A DNA stretch of 64,000 nt from Vandiemenella viatica (Eukaryota; Arthropoda; Insecta; Orthoptera; Morabidae): assembly GCA_031002005.1 (NCBI GenBank), contig CM061921.1:123348597-123412596 (forward strand). The letters are read 5' to 3'. Each line of letters begins with the position of its first letter. Within the stretch, counting starts at the first letter, position 1. The position numbers and the translations under genes were made by a program. The notes below the pieces were generated by a model, which worked only from the letters and a program-made list of their open reading frames with translations, ran no database searches and was not told where the DNA came from. Positions 1-12,384 of this stretch are shown here, one piece after another.

Positions 1-1123
1 CACTGTAAACGTATTTTGGAGGTTTAGGCGATGAAATTGATCTTGACGCTAACATTTTATTTCATTTCTATTTTAAATGTAACGCTTTCGAAACACCAAG
101 CATGCATATTCAGGATGGAACATTAATCATTTGCACTCAGTCTCCTTCATTAGATCAAATAGATTAATTTTGTTTGATAAAATGTATTGCATATACAAAT
201 ATAACTCACTTGAGGTGAACATTGTTTCAAATGTCTTTATAGTAATCTTGTACGAATGGTACATTTTATCAGCATATTGAACAAAATAATTTGAATTTAA
301 GTGGGAGCCAGATAATTATTATTATTTGATAAGAGCGAATAAAGTAATGTGTTTATTCATAAAACTGTACATTTTGGTATAAAATCTTATGATACACTTT
401 CAGTAAATTGACTACCACAAGTTTTCTGCGAACATAAGAAAAATTAACGTAGTTGTTGGTTTTCGTGTTTTTCCACAACTGAAATATCACTGCAGCATAC
501 ATCCACTCTTGTAGAATCAATCATGGACGTGTTAATGCTCTTTGCTGTGTTTGCACGGCGACTGGGTGAGATAAGAGCTACATGAACTGTGTCAGCTTCT
601 CCGTAATCTCCGTCAACATTTGAAGAGCGAAGATAAGCTACAGCCGCACGATCGTCGTACTACGTAATACGGACTTTAAAATAGCATGTATAACGATATT
701 TCTGATGAAGTTTTAGCGTTCTGTAGCGCAAGGGATGCTTTTAAATTGATACAATGATATCTTCCGCGGAGGTAATTTATTTTTAATGATAATGCGTAAG
801 AAAAAGGATGCAAGCGTGGAGAAAGAAAGACACACAGTAGACAACTCTTTTGCAAGGTGCCTCATATGTGAACTAGGAGAAAGCAGGTCACGAGCATCAG
901 TATTAATGGCCTTCTAGATCGGAGGCTGAAATTGTGTACGCCCATTTGTGACAGATTTGTGTTGGCGCTTACGCTAGATCTTAATACATAAGTGAAGAAT
1001 GAATAACTGCAGACACTACCAACAAATTTATATAATTCATAGGAGAAAACCTGATCATAGCTAATTTCTATTTGTTTTAGTAACAATTATTCCATATTTA
1101 CTGAGTACCTCTGAAACGTCTTA
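1..1123. other. AT-rich DNA, nothing recognised
   Basis: No credible coding frame, RNA gene or repeat boundary is visible. The short open frames here have no recognisable motif. Confidence 0.5.
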
Positions 1124-1340
1124 ACCGAGAGTGGTGGGTGAGCGGTAACGTTCTGACCTTTCATTTGTGAGGACGTGAGTTCGAATCTCCACTCGGGCAT
1201 CCTGTTTTGGGTTTTCCATGGTTTCTCCAAATCGTTCCTGGCAAATTCCAATGGACGAATTCCTTCCCGCTCCTTGAACCCTACTGCTTTCTCGCCCCTA
1301 ATTACATCGACGTCTACGAGGCATAAACCCATAAAAAAAA
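1124..1340 (+). mobile_element. tRNA-derived SINE (family A), near full length
   Basis: The copy starts with the family head ACCGAG.GTGGTGGGTGAGCGG, a tRNA-like A-box region, followed by a B-box-like GAGTTCGAATCTCC. The middle has the family signature GGTTTTCCATGGTTTC and GAATTCCTTCCC, and the 3' part reads ATCGACGTCTACGAGGC before an A-run. It is not a tRNA gene because the body and A-rich tail continue for about 150 bases past the tRNA-like part. SINEs of this kind are transcribed by RNA polymerase III and copied by LINE enzymes. The 3' half is diverged. Confidence 0.85.
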
Positions 1341-2130
1341 CCTTCCTCACTTAAAATTACTTATACTTACTGTCGTAAAAAGAAGTTGTTACTAACCATC
1401 AAAAATAAATAAATAAATATAAATAATAATGAAATAGTGAAAAAAACTATTTTTATGAAATGTTCGGGAAATCTTTTGTTTTGCATATGCATTTGTTTCT
1501 AGAAGTAAAAAATCTGCCTGTCGCGTATAAATAAGGCTTATAAATTGTAATTAACGAAATTTACATTAGGCTTACAGTATTTACTTAGACTCAGTTTTAC
1601 AGTTATCATCTTCTAAGTTTTCCTCGTATTAAGAATCTTGGGTTACTAATGGTTATCACTGGTGATCTCTAGCTCTAAATCTAAGGTCATTAATAGATGA
1701 AACTATATTAAGGATATACACCTCATTATTTACGGAGAACATTTGTTTCGTTTTTCTGAACAACGCAACTGACGGCTTTAACACTTAAGTTACATTGCTT
1801 TAATTTGCTGCTGAAACATCTACGAATTAAGTAGTATTAAAACATTATGTTATGATAACTCCGAGTAGTTATTTCCCGGAATTATTATATGGGCTTCCGT
1901 TTTCTGTCTGACTAAAATCATTGGGATTTTGGTTTAAACTATTTTAAAAGACGTATATGAGGTGAATGACTCTGGATGGTTTATCCCAGATCCTTGCACT
2001 AGCTTAACAAACCGCTTTAACTGCAATTCATTTATCTCCAGGTTATAGTACAATACACTTATTGTACTCGAAGCAATACCCCTACTTAATTCATACAGAG
2101 GATGGTTTTTATGATTTGAGACCGTATAAT
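1341..2130. other. AT-rich DNA, nothing recognised
   Basis: No supported gene or repeat boundary was seen here. Confidence 0.45.
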
Positions 2131-2360
2131 ATTTTTTCTTTGCTTTTGTCTTTAAGTCGCGTTGACGTCGGGGTCATTAAAGGTGGGAAGAAACTGTCGA
2201 TTAGGAACGGGGAGGAATTTTTCCACGATCTTTTTTCGGCATCCGCCTGGAGTGATTTCAAGAAATCATGTAAAGCCAAAATCTGGATGGCCGGATGGGG
2301 ATCCGACCTTGCGTCCTCCCGAATGCGAGGCCAGATGGTTACCACTCACCCACCACGCTC
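2131..2360 (-). mobile_element. SINE family A, reverse orientation
   Basis: Read on the minus strand it runs from the head at the high-coordinate end (complement of CCACCACGC near 2350-2359) to the GACGTCAACGCG-type tail and a T-rich plus-strand run near 2131-2148. The GGATGCC-type core and the AATTCC block are recognisable but mutated, so it is an older copy. The 104-codon plus-strand frame across it is accidental. Confidence 0.8.
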
Positions 2361-4620
2361 TTTACTTCTCAAATAAAAGAGATAAGTTCCAACCATACTT
2401 AATTTAAGATATGAACAACATTGAACCATTGTTAGCATTTATTTGGAAAGTAGAAAATTTCTCTATAGTTTTCAGTTAATAGCTGAGTGTGTGGCAGTGC
2501 GATTATAACTTGTCCAATCAGTCTTATTTTGTTTTAATTTTTTCTGTAGATTCTTTATCTTATTGAGTGTTAGTGTATGTTTTATCACTCTATGTTTGGT
2601 CGTGATTTAGCGGTATCAATTTCACTGAAGTAAGAGGATAAGACAAGATTTCTTACCCAAATCGTAGTAGTAACAAGACACGCTGAAAAGAAAACTGGTG
2701 AAAAAATGGAGTCCTTAATCTTGGCAACAATACACCATTACTACATAACTTAACAACATGCAGACTTAACTAACACAACATTATAAATTTGGTTACAAAA
2801 TATTTAATGTGGAGGCAAAGAATTGACAAGGAAGTTACTGAGATTAATGAATAACAGTCTAAATAATTAACCAAAATTTGTTTAAACATGGAAAAGGCAA
2901 TGTTATCAACCCTTCTGTGGCCATAATATATTACATGGAAAATGTACGGCATATTGTGTAATGTGGTGCCTAGATAAAGCAGAAAAACTTCCCTGAAAAA
3001 AAAGTAGTTCTTTATATTCCTGAAAAATATTTGTTATAATTTCTAACATTAAGAAAGAGTTGTAAATTTTGTTTATACTCCACATTACAAGTCACTACAG
3101 CAAATGAAAAATTGAAGAGAAAAACGGCTTAAACTTGTTAACCAGCTGCGTCATTGTGTGTAGTGTTTTATTCCTGATCTAGAATCGACAAAGTATTAAA
3201 ACGAATAGTTTTCATCAGCCAACAGTGGAATTTCACCTATTTAACTTTATTATCACTAAATGATTTTTATAGTAGACCTGCTCATCAATTCGCAAGCTCA
3301 ATTTGCAATAAACGTGAAGTACTGAATTAACTAACTCAAGAGGATTCATTGCCTGGATAAATTTTCATTTTTGTTAGTCCTTCGAAATATTGTTCGCAAT
3401 AGCGATATGAGTTCTAAAATTAAAATTTTCTTAGATCAAAGAACGCGGAAAAAATTTAATTTTGTAATAAAAAAGAAAAGTATATGTTGCTGTTGTTTAC
3501 AAGTAAGAGTAGCCAAAAACAAAATTTTGTGTACGTCTGCGCAAACAGAAGTGCGTCGTATTTCTTATCTGCCTCAGTAAAATCTGACGGCGGCAGAATT
3601 TTAGATTAAGTTAAAGTAACAGTTACGTTTGGAAGTTATTTGGATAGAAAATTCTCATTTCACGTCGGAAACAGATAACAGCAGATCACGATATTATTCA
3701 TCACTACAGTATAGAAACTAATCATCATATTCATATATTGCATACCTATAAGACGTAAATAATTATGCAGAGCTCCACGATATTGTTAGAATTTTTTTCC
3801 CGTTGATAACTCTAAAATGGTTTATGAAGTTCTATATAATATCCACTCCACGGATTTACAATTATCTTATAATACTATTCAGTTTATAGTAAAAATTTTC
3901 GTAGTATTTTTTTTTTTAACTTTATTCAAAACCTCTAAAAAATATCATAAAAACAAAGGAGGCTCAAATCATCAGAAGAGTTAATACAGCTGAGGGTACG
4001 CCAATCACATGAATAAATGACTGAGAATCTGAAATTGTTACAAAAATTTCCTATATTTGTTTACTAACTACTCTATCTCCATTGAACAAACTTGTCTTAC
4101 TTTGTATATGCGTTTACATGAACCATAATAACGTCGGCGCATACTTTTATAAACTTTTCTTGTGCTTTATTCATCTTGAAAATGAAATATAACGCTTCTG
4201 GGAGTGAGTAACCTACGGTCTTTGCTTATAGTTAACTCCCACGGGTCCATAGATATACGCAGTTAGTGTGGAGCTTTAGCAGGAGTTGCCGATATATTTT
4301 TTTTTCTATTGGAATATGCGTAATATTTAAAATATGTTACAGACATTCAGGAAAATTAATAGCTTTAAGAATCTTTATGACCCATTCCGTAACCGTTTCT
4401 TTTCTTTAGATAACCAGTTTGGTAAGAGAGAAAGAAATAATTTACTGGGACTATTTAAATTTTGTTTATTTCATCTGTTAGAATCTGATTTGCGTACTGT
4501 GTATAATTGTTGTGAAACAAAGTTTGTTAATGCGTTAAGAATGTGAGAAATGTAATTGGTAACTTGAGGCAAGCCATTATGTGTAAATATGAGATCTTTA
4601 ACAAATTCCAGTGTTTTTTT
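2361..4620. other. AT-rich DNA, nothing recognised
   Basis: Several T-runs occur and the composition is very AT-rich. No motif-bearing frame or repeat boundary was found. Confidence 0.4.
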
Positions 4621-4649
4621 TTTTTTTTTTCAACTGATTTGGAATATGT

Positions 4650-4901
4650 TTTGATTGATTTTACCCGCCAGTGTGGCCACGGGGGAGGTACAACGGGCAG
4701 GCCACGGGCCCAGGATCCCAGTCCCAGCCTCATAAACTACACTTTTCCACGCCAGCACTTCATTTCCCCTAGTAATTTGTACGCCCTGCGAATAGGGCGA
4801 CAGCAAGTTCATGCGGCAGTGAAACCATAGCTTCAGATTTGACCAAGCCAACGATAAGGCAGACGACCCAAAAATGTTGGGAAAAGGTTTGATTGATTTT
4901 A
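4650..4901. mobile_element. 224-bp insertion flanked by a 14-bp target duplication
   Basis: The 14-mer TTTGATTGATTTTA occurs at 4650-4663 and again, perfectly, at 4888-4901. Between them lies a clearly more GC-rich 224-bp segment (4664-4887) starting CCCGCCAGTGTGGCC and ending TTGGGAAAAGG. The direct repeats are of the length expected for target-primed retrotransposition, so this is probably a SINE or a retrocopied RNA. There is no A-tail at either end and I do not recognise the RNA source. Orientation is unknown. Confidence 0.7.
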
Positions 4902-6574
4902 AGTGATTTCTATTGCTCCCAAAACTTCCGACCGGAGATGTGTGATCTCACTTAGATTAAGGTTAATCACGGTCTATTTCAGTTTTGTGCCTCAATAAGT
5001 CTGATTGTATTGTTTTCCAAATATGTTTTCTGCTTCAAAAAAATAGCGAATTTAAACAGAACACCACTTCGCTATTTAAAGTTACACTAAGCAAAACTCA
5101 CTACCGGTTTTCTGGTTCACCCTTCTGACGGACACGGCTATGTATATGACACTTCTCAGTATAAGATGTAAAGATCGCAGAATTCAGTGGATGCTCACCT
5201 TTTCACACCTCTCCGAAATGATGGATAACATTATAGTAATGTTGTGATAACATTTTACGATTCTTTTCATTTTTGTCTTCAATCTAACAACATTTTCCTT
5301 GAATACAGTATAATTCTTGTTGAATGTTGTAAATGTCATATAGCAGCAAACGCAAAATAAATAAATAATCTAACAAATTGTCGTAAATAAGGAAAGGCGA
5401 ATAACAAACGTAACGGTGGTAGTTTTAGCAAATATCTATTAAATAAAAGATTTGGTTTCTTTGAGGTAGTAGTGAAAAATCATCAACTCAATACCTGCAC
5501 TATGACCAAGGAGAGGTAAATTTTTCTTTTTTTCTGTTAAATACGTTAGTATGGTGGTTTATCTAATAATTTTAACATCTTTCCTCGTTTTCGAACCTAT
5601 GTAGAAGTGAAATGTAGTGAAGGCAGCAATTATTTAAATGGCATTGATACTATTCGATCAACAGTATGACTTTCAAGTATTAATGTAGAATTTGGGAAGT
5701 CTTGTATTGCGATGACTATTCGCATCGTCTGAGGGTATTGATGTACCGCTCGCTGCAGATAAGATCATTCTTTCTGCCTAATGACCAGTCCGGTGGTAAC
5801 GTGCGCGATTTAAGACGTATGCAGCCGAGATAACTGCGGCATGGAAATGGAAAGAGAGCGTTCGACGATTTCGTAGCGAAACGTGGATCAAAGGAACTTT
5901 TTTTATAGGCCTCCGAAAGGAAACCAATAAATTGGCACGGATCTGCACGTTTTGAATAAGACGATACAATAGTCAGTAACAACATAATGCTTGGAAATTA
6001 ATGAAGCAAGGATAGTAATTTGTTGCATTTAGCCAGCAATATAATCGCTATCTCCATGTACGGAAAACAATCATTTATGTTTTGAGGAAAGAGTATTAAC
6101 AATTACAGATTTCGGTACAACCAATGCTTGTCGAGAGATTCCATTTGACTATGACAAGCCTAGTGATAGCACTGTAACAGCAACTTGAAACAAATTGTTA
6201 ATACGGAAACGAAATAAGAAATATTAATGTCAGCCCTATGTCATAAAAATTTGCAGGATCCCCATTAGAAATTTCAATTTATTTTTACAACAATTAAAGC
6301 GATTATACATGTATTTTGCAAATAACAATCATGGAGTGTTATTTGGAGTTTTCAGTACTGACAGCATCCAAAGACTAAAACGTCTCTCTCTTGGGACGTC
6401 ATACTGGAGTAAGGAAATGTGGAAACTAATGCCAAGTTTCTTGTTAATTTGACTCGATTTTTTAATCCCTGAAATAACGACACATACTTTTTAAACCCAT
6501 GCAGTTTCATTTTTTTTTCCTTCTGCCCTTCTGGGCACTTCAGTATTTTTTTTTTGGTCAGGCGGTACATAATC
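4902..6574. other. AT-rich DNA, nothing recognised
   Basis: A minus-strand frame at 5716-5985 (89 codons) lies in slightly richer DNA, but it shows no motif I know and I do not call it. Confidence 0.4.
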
Positions 6575-6808
6575 GGCGGCCGAGTGTGCTAGTTCATTTT
6601 CCTTATCCTGTTCTGTTCGGAATTTTTGCAATTCGTTCTTAAAATTCTGATTCTTATATGTTTATGGTTTTTCATCCACTTGAGTATTGTCTGTGGAAAT
6701 GATTTAAAAGCCTGACTACGTTGCTCTGAACTTGTATTTCCTCTTTTATGCACCACACCAGTATTTCTACAGAGCGGTCAGTTAACTGAACTAGCACACT
6801 CGACCGCC
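6575..6808. mobile_element. Small inverted-repeat element (MITE-like)
   Basis: A 22-bp terminal inverted repeat is present. The left end at 6575-6596 begins GGCGGCCGAGTGTGC, and the complement of 6787-6808 begins GGCGGTCGAGTGTGC, giving 21 of 22 matches. The 190-bp interior is non-coding. The left flank repeats part of the end (GTCAGGCGGT at 6557-6566), suggesting a small local duplication. No clear target duplication is visible. The size and structure suggest a non-autonomous DNA transposon; the superfamily is not determined. Confidence 0.65.
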
Positions 6809-6970
6809 TGACAAAATCCGCATGCCCCACAAATCTGGATCTTCAACGAGGCCCCATTCAACGCAAAGAGATCATAACCTAAGCACCATTGTTTAAAATA
6901 ACTCGTCTTATAAAAGTCGGGCCACACTAGACCGCACCGTCATCGCTCCGACACTTCCCTTATTATTATT

Positions 6971-7202
6971 ATGTGTTTTAACTGCTTTAAGTCTCTCAAC
7001 AGCGAGGTCTTTAAAGGAAAGGATGGGGCAGGGAATGCGAAGGAATTCGGCCATGGCCTTTTTAAGGAAGCATCCCGGCATTTGCCTGGAGTGATTTGGG
7101 AAACCATGGAAAACCCAAATCTGGATGCCCGGACGGGGATTCGAACCGCCGTCCTCGCGAATGCGAGGCCAGAACGCTATCCGTTACACCACCACGCTCG
7201 GT
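6971..7202 (-). mobile_element. SINE family A, subfamily with CTCTCAACAG tail block
   Basis: The minus-strand copy has a well-preserved head (complement of ACCACGCTCGGT at the right end), B-box complement GGGGATTCGAACC, the CCATGG core and the GAATTCGGCC block. Its 3' block reads GTCTCTCAACAGCGAGG instead of the GTCGACGAGG-type block of other copies, and it shares that with the copy at 23757. It sits inside the 6915-8463 inverted-repeat element. Confidence 0.9.
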
Positions 7203-7379
7203 ACTTTTCTTATTGTTGTCGCTCACTCGATTGAAGACACTGCATGTCGAAAGTGTAATTTTTTTTCAGGTTCACTTAAGGCTCATCAGATGTTCGCAAA
7301 ATGTAGGTAGAGTCCTTATATGTTCGCATTAACAAATCAGAGCTTTGCCAGAGGTAATGGTCGATTTTAAAACATGTAA

Positions 7380-7455
7380 AAATTGCACCCGAGATCCGGA
7401 TATTGAACCGGGGACCTTCCGTACCCAAATCACACGCCGCAAGCATCTGAATCTA
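7380..7455 (-). repeat. tRNA-like fragment (possible SINE head)
   Basis: The complement contains GGTCCCCGGTTCAATATCCGG, which resembles a B box and T arm. No complete cloverleaf or A box was established, so I do not call a tRNA gene. It may be the head of a second SINE family. Confidence 0.3.
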
Positions 7456-8463
7456 GAAGTACTGAAAAATATGTATTCAGTAACATAAAAGTACATTTGT
7501 GTTTTGGGATGGCAAAAATAAATTACATAGAATAAAAGTACATTTATTTTATTATGTTTGAATATTAATTTCTCATTGCATCCAGATGTTTCTTTTGACT
7601 TAGATGGTTACGGCGTACGATTGGGGTTCTGAAAGTCCCTGGTTCAAATTCCTGTCTCAAATGTAATTTTTATGGGTCTTAAAATTGACATTCACCTCTC
7701 GCAAAGCTTTTATTTGTTAATGCTAAGATGCTAGGACACTCCGTAGTTCGAATTTCACGTTAATCTATAGGTCTTCTTTTCAAATTAGGTGACAACGATA
7801 GAGGTCTACTGCGCGGCTGATGGGGAAACTCTGTGACTGGAATTTTTAGATCACATGAAATTGTTACTATTTTAATCTTTGCGGTCTGTATTTAAATTAA
7901 AATATATAATAATCTTATTTTTTTTTTAAAAAAAATAAGTGAAAAGGAAAAAAAAAAAATAAAAAAAAAGTTAAATGTGAAGTGAGTGACGCTTGACATT
8001 TCATTGTGACTATGTACAGATATACGAGAATCTTTCAGTCCAGTACAGTGTGTCGATCATTTGTTAAAACTGCTTTGGGATACTATTTGTATGCATAGGA
8101 GCTGTTTGGAAATAAAAGGAGTCAGGCAAAAAAAAAAAAAAAAAATAGTATTTTAACGTACTTTATTACTTTTGTAGATTACAAAGTACGCCTACGCGCA
8201 AGAGTTTACAATACTCTATAGTAAAGTGCAGGTGGTAGCCGCAGCTACGATCCCCAAATCACTTTTAAGGTAATTTTCTAACATTAATTCCGTGAAACAG
8301 CTAAGTGTGTACGTTAAAGGAGACTTAAGACCGAGTAGGAACCCGTCCGTCACACGGCCGTGCTACGGACTAGTGTGGACGCGAGGGGGCGAGGCGACAC
8401 TCGGCCGAGTGTCGGTGCGGTGACGGTGCGGACTCGGTGCGGGCTAGTGTGGCCCGACCTTAA

Positions 8464-9239
8464 AGCCACTTTGCCACAAGCGATGCTCTTTTTCGTGTTT
8501 CCAAGGTTGAGTAAATTCGATTGAGACGACCCAACTCGCTGGCTGATGTCCTATTCTGGTCTTATTGTTACACGTAATCCTGTTACGCTGTTGTACGAGG
8601 TTATGCTAAGCTTTAATGGGCCTCGTTATTTTTGTACGTGATAGTAATTATCTTGAAAAGCGCCTTTTGACACGGCCTCATAGCTTACTTACACAGATTG
8701 TCTAAAGTCTATTGATTTTTCAGCATATTTCCTTTAGAAACTGGTTACATATTATAATTAAGCATGACTGCGGCGTCTCCATATTGAAATAACGTCGCAA
8801 TGTTAAGTTAGGCAAAGGAATATAGTAACTACAATAAGACGCTGAAAGTCGCATAATGATCTGTACGCAGTTGGTTATCCTTCCAGGTTCTGTTCTTTGT
8901 AATGCTTACCAATCCAGTTTTTAGATAAACAATCCATTACTTCGTACGATAAAATTTACGAAACGTTTTTTAAATCGAAATTTAACATTTTGATTTCTTC
9001 ATTTTTGAAACACAATTGCAGTGGTCGGCAATAGACTACAGTATTTTTTGAGGGACACATTACTATATACATCTGAAAGATCTTCTGTTCCAAGTCTTAC
9101 CAGAGCTTTCATGAACTACTTCTTTTGGATTTCCCTTTCCTGTACCTATAAAACATAGGTGGTTTTAAAAATTTATTTCCCCGAATAATATCAATAAAAC
9201 TTTAAAGTAACGGTCACAATCTTATTACTTTCATTCGTC
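8464..9239. other. AT-rich DNA, nothing recognised
   Basis: No supported feature was seen. Confidence 0.4.
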
Positions 9240-10560
9240 GGCGATTTGTATGCTTGACAGTGAGATGATCTTGAACACTCTGCGCAAACACATCGTTTTA
9301 GTAATTACGATAACTTCATTTGAAATATTACAAGGTTTATTTCTTCTTGTAACATATATGTTATGTCATGTTTTAAATATTTTTACTTTAATTTTCAGAT
9401 TTTCAGTTATTCCCAGCGCTCTGTGCTCGTTATCCTTGAAGTATTTTTTCTCTGCTGCTGAGTCACTTACTTATTGTAGTCTGCTTTCTGCTTCTCTACA
9501 GCATTTTTTTCAAATTTTGAAAATTTGTATATCATTATTGCTATCGCCTGTATTTTTCGGCCATTGTTTTGCTACTGTTTATTTTGTTCAATTCATTTTT
9601 CATGTATTTTGCTTCCATAATCCTGTTTCATTGGCAACAGAAAACAAAATATTTTGATTTTTCCCGCAAGTGTTCCTAGCATTACGTGAATTTATACATT
9701 AATGAAACAGTAGAGTCCATGATTTAACATTTAAGCTAACGTTATTCGTTCAGTCGACCCCCTTGCTATCCATTAACCGTCGAAAGTCTGATTATCTTTT
9801 CTTTCTGTTTAAGATCTCTTCATCCGAGTCACGTTTACACTTCTATGCAGATTTGTCGTCATTTTTTCGGTGCCATATTCTGTAGATTCTGTTTTGAATA
9901 ATCTGTTAATTACAGCTAAATATATATAAATAAAATTTTTACTGTTTTGGAGGTATTTAAATTATTTGTACTGCCTTATCAGAGCTTACATCATTCAGTC
10001 AACTTCAAACTGGAACTGAAGCTCCTATTTAAACAAAAAATATATATATTTTTTTTTCTCAGGACAATACTAACTGGGTTGTCCGTGATAGGCATTTCTT
10101 CTCCCTGCTTGCTTAGATGTAAGGTGGATTTACATCAGTATGTTTGATATTAATTCAACACTTCTCAATTTCTCCAGAATTCTGTTACATATTGAACTCT
10201 ACCTGCAACTATTTGTTACCCAACTTCTTCTCATATCTTTTCGAGCCTTCTTTGATTTTCTCAATTCCGTTTTTGGCTTAATTCATTTGAAAAGTGTTCG
10301 TGTTAATTTCTTTCTTCTTATATTGCAACGTCTTCGATTTCTCGTTTGATCCATCAACTTTTACATTTTATTTATGATCTAAACTTGTTACTTTTTAATT
10401 ATTCAGAATATTTTAAACTGCATAACGTTTTCTACTACATGTCATGCTTCTTCAACCCTTCGTTTACCGATTTTTTCATGTGATATACTTTTTTAAAATT
10501 TATTTCCCGTCACTCTGGTCTATGTGTTTACTTTATGCTTTACGATTTGAAGTCTTATTG
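9240..10560 (-). mobile_element. Possible degraded RTE-like LINE linker, minus strand
   Basis: The plus strand is strikingly pyrimidine-rich, so the minus strand would encode Lys/Glu-rich protein. The minus strand near 10210-10270 reads like the charged linker between the endonuclease and reverse transcriptase domains of RTE-like elements (short stretch EKIKEGSKRYEKKLGNK). A T-rich block with CTGATCCATCAACT near 10350 resembles 54100-54115, which lies in a better supported RTE fragment. The 135-codon plus-strand frame at 9250-9657 is therefore probably antisense. Confidence 0.3.
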
Positions 10561-11194
10561 AGATTTGTATGTCGGTAATAATGATATCCTTTCGTATAGC
10601 TTTGGAATTTGCGTAAAATTTCTCAAACGATCATTGGAAATGTGTACATATCTAACAACCAGTACTTAAAGTAGCTCTACGATTCATTTTCGTCTTAGAT
10701 GTAGTGGGGCTTACTAGTGAAGACAATGATCATTGTTGCTGTTGAGGTCTCATTTAGTTTCGGTAATGATGTTCTTATTCAGCCTATGATAAAAGTTAAT
10801 GGTATCGTTCGTTGTGATAATCTACACTTATTAAATCAATGGTTTTGAGATTGAAGTTTGTCTGTCTCGCTAACGTACCTGTTTAACAATGCAAGCCCCT
10901 ATTCATTGATTTCTGGCGCTATTTGTGCCTACGTCAACATTCCGCATAATGAGAACCGACTAGAATGGTAAGTTTAAATGGAGAATTGTATATACCTAAG
11001 TGTCCCAGTTGGGTACCATCTGAATCTCACGAAATTAATAAAACTTTGACCTGGATGATCTTACACATAAAAATGAGTGGGAGTAAATGAACAAGCACAA
11101 GCATGAATTATGAATGGTTTAATGAATTTATTTGTATTTCAAACAAATTAGAAAGCAACGCGTTATCTATTATTATTATTATTATTTGTGGATA
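10561..11194. other. AT-rich DNA, nothing recognised
   Basis: A short (TAT)n run lies near 11168-11188. No gene was seen. Confidence 0.4.
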
Positions 11195-12030
11195 AGCTCA
11201 TTAGGACTACGCAAAGTACTCAGAAGCGTTTGTTCGCTTTCCTTTGTACCCGTATTTCCTTCATACGCTTGCTGTAGGCTTCTTTTCTCTCATCTGACCA
11301 TGTTGTTCCAGGTATTTTGTTTAGCCTTTCCTTCCGGTTAACTTTTCACTTGTGAATTTTGGATTTAAATATTACTCTGTTTTCGATATCTTTTGGAGCA
11401 ATTCTTGCTAATTTGAGGTCTTTCTTCATTTCTCCAATCCATTTTATTGTATCTGATATTGCTTTTCTTCGGTTTTCATAGAATTCAGCTATTTGTTGTC
11501 AACCTGTTAGAGTTCATTCTTTTGATGTGTCCGTAAAATTTTAGTCTTCGTTTTCTAATATCACTTTGAATGTCTGCATATTTTAAAATTTCCTGATTAC
11601 TTTTGAACCTGCATTGGTCTCCTATGAGGTTTGAGTTCAAAATTTTCCTTTTAATTTTGCGTTCATTTTACTCAATGTTTTATATATCTTTCTTCCTGTT
11701 CAAAATAAGTGTTTCTGATCCATAGAGACATTCTGGTTTAATAACTGTGATGAAGTGTCTCAGTTTTATGTACTTGGAGATGTTTTTTGATGTTGTTGTT
11801 GTTGTAGATGTTTTGTGTTAGACGATAAGCTGTTTTCATCTTTCAGCAACTAATTTCATTAGCTTTTGCTTCGGTTTCATTTCTGTTGTATTGTTTCGCC
11901 AAGATAATTGAGGTAGGGAACTCATTTTATTATTCAGTGTTTTGTCTCCATGTTTTTTGGTGTTTCTTTATTGCAGGTCATAAATTCTGTTTTCTCAAAT
12001 GAAACCTGTAGACCAATGTGTGTGTGTTTT
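11195..12030 (-). mobile_element. RTE-like non-LTR retrotransposon, 3' part of reverse transcriptase and C-terminus
   Basis: Translating the minus strand from 12020 down gives the end of a reverse transcriptase and the region after it. A stretch FEKTEFMT and a YLGE-type block (near 11890-11990) correspond to the primer-grip part. A KPECLYGSETL-type block and RRLKFYGHIKRMNSNRLT (near 11510-11560) match the conserved C-terminus of this LINE group. Several stop codons and frame changes make it inactive. The catalytic motif would lie upstream and is absent, so the copy is truncated at its 5' end. Assignment is from motif pattern only. Confidence 0.7.
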
Positions 12031-12384
12031 TTTTTGTTTTTTTTTTTTTTTAATTGAAAAGTATTCATTTTAATGGACGATTCCTTGAGTATTTGAAGAC
12101 ATGAAAATGTTTGGATGTGGATTCACTGGAACGGGGAGCTTGCTGTAGTTGCCTCTCTGGAAGGCATGGTGTTAAGCTCTTTTCTACTTCTATTTATCGC
12201 CTCGTAGAAACAAATATAAAAACTTCGGTAAAACGCGTTGAGAAATTAGAAATCCGGCCATTTGCGACGCGACTTCAAGAAGTAGCTTTCATTCCTAAAA
12301 AGAAAACTCTCATCTAGTGTCAGCCTCTGCTATGATCCTGGGATTCATTCTTCAGCGATATGGTGGCGTGACTGGGGAATGGAA
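12031..12384. other. Unassigned DNA between two LINE fragments
   Basis: A T-rich run occurs at 12030-12050. The 68-codon frame at 12111-12317 is not recognised. Confidence 0.3.

Larger units (their letters stand above)
6915..8463. mobile_element. 1.55-kb inverted-repeat element, GC-rich ends (non-autonomous DNA transposon)
   Basis: GTCGGGCCACACTAG near 6917-6931 is matched in inverted orientation by CTAGTGTGGCCCGAC near 8445-8460, and the match continues inward through CCGCACCG. The inner right end (8330-8440) contains further CTAGTGTGG and GGTGCGG copies, so it is a subterminal repeat cluster. The interior has no transposase frame and carries a SINE plus several poly-A runs. The ends lie next to TTATAAA on the left and TTAAA on the right, but no precise target duplication is proven. 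Confidence 0.65.

Noticed and set aside
7120..7200. tRNA gene suggested by a good B box
   Set aside because: It is the head of a SINE. The same head with the same downstream body occurs more than ten times in the window, and the sequence does not end as a tRNA.
8330..8460. CpG-island promoter
   Set aside because: The GC-rich stretch is the terminal and subterminal repeat of a DNA transposon and is matched in inverted form at 6915.
9250..9657. 135-codon hydrophobic plus-strand frame
   Set aside because: The plus strand here is a long pyrimidine-rich stretch, and hydrophobic frames arise opposite Lys/Glu-rich coding DNA. No start context or family motif supports it.
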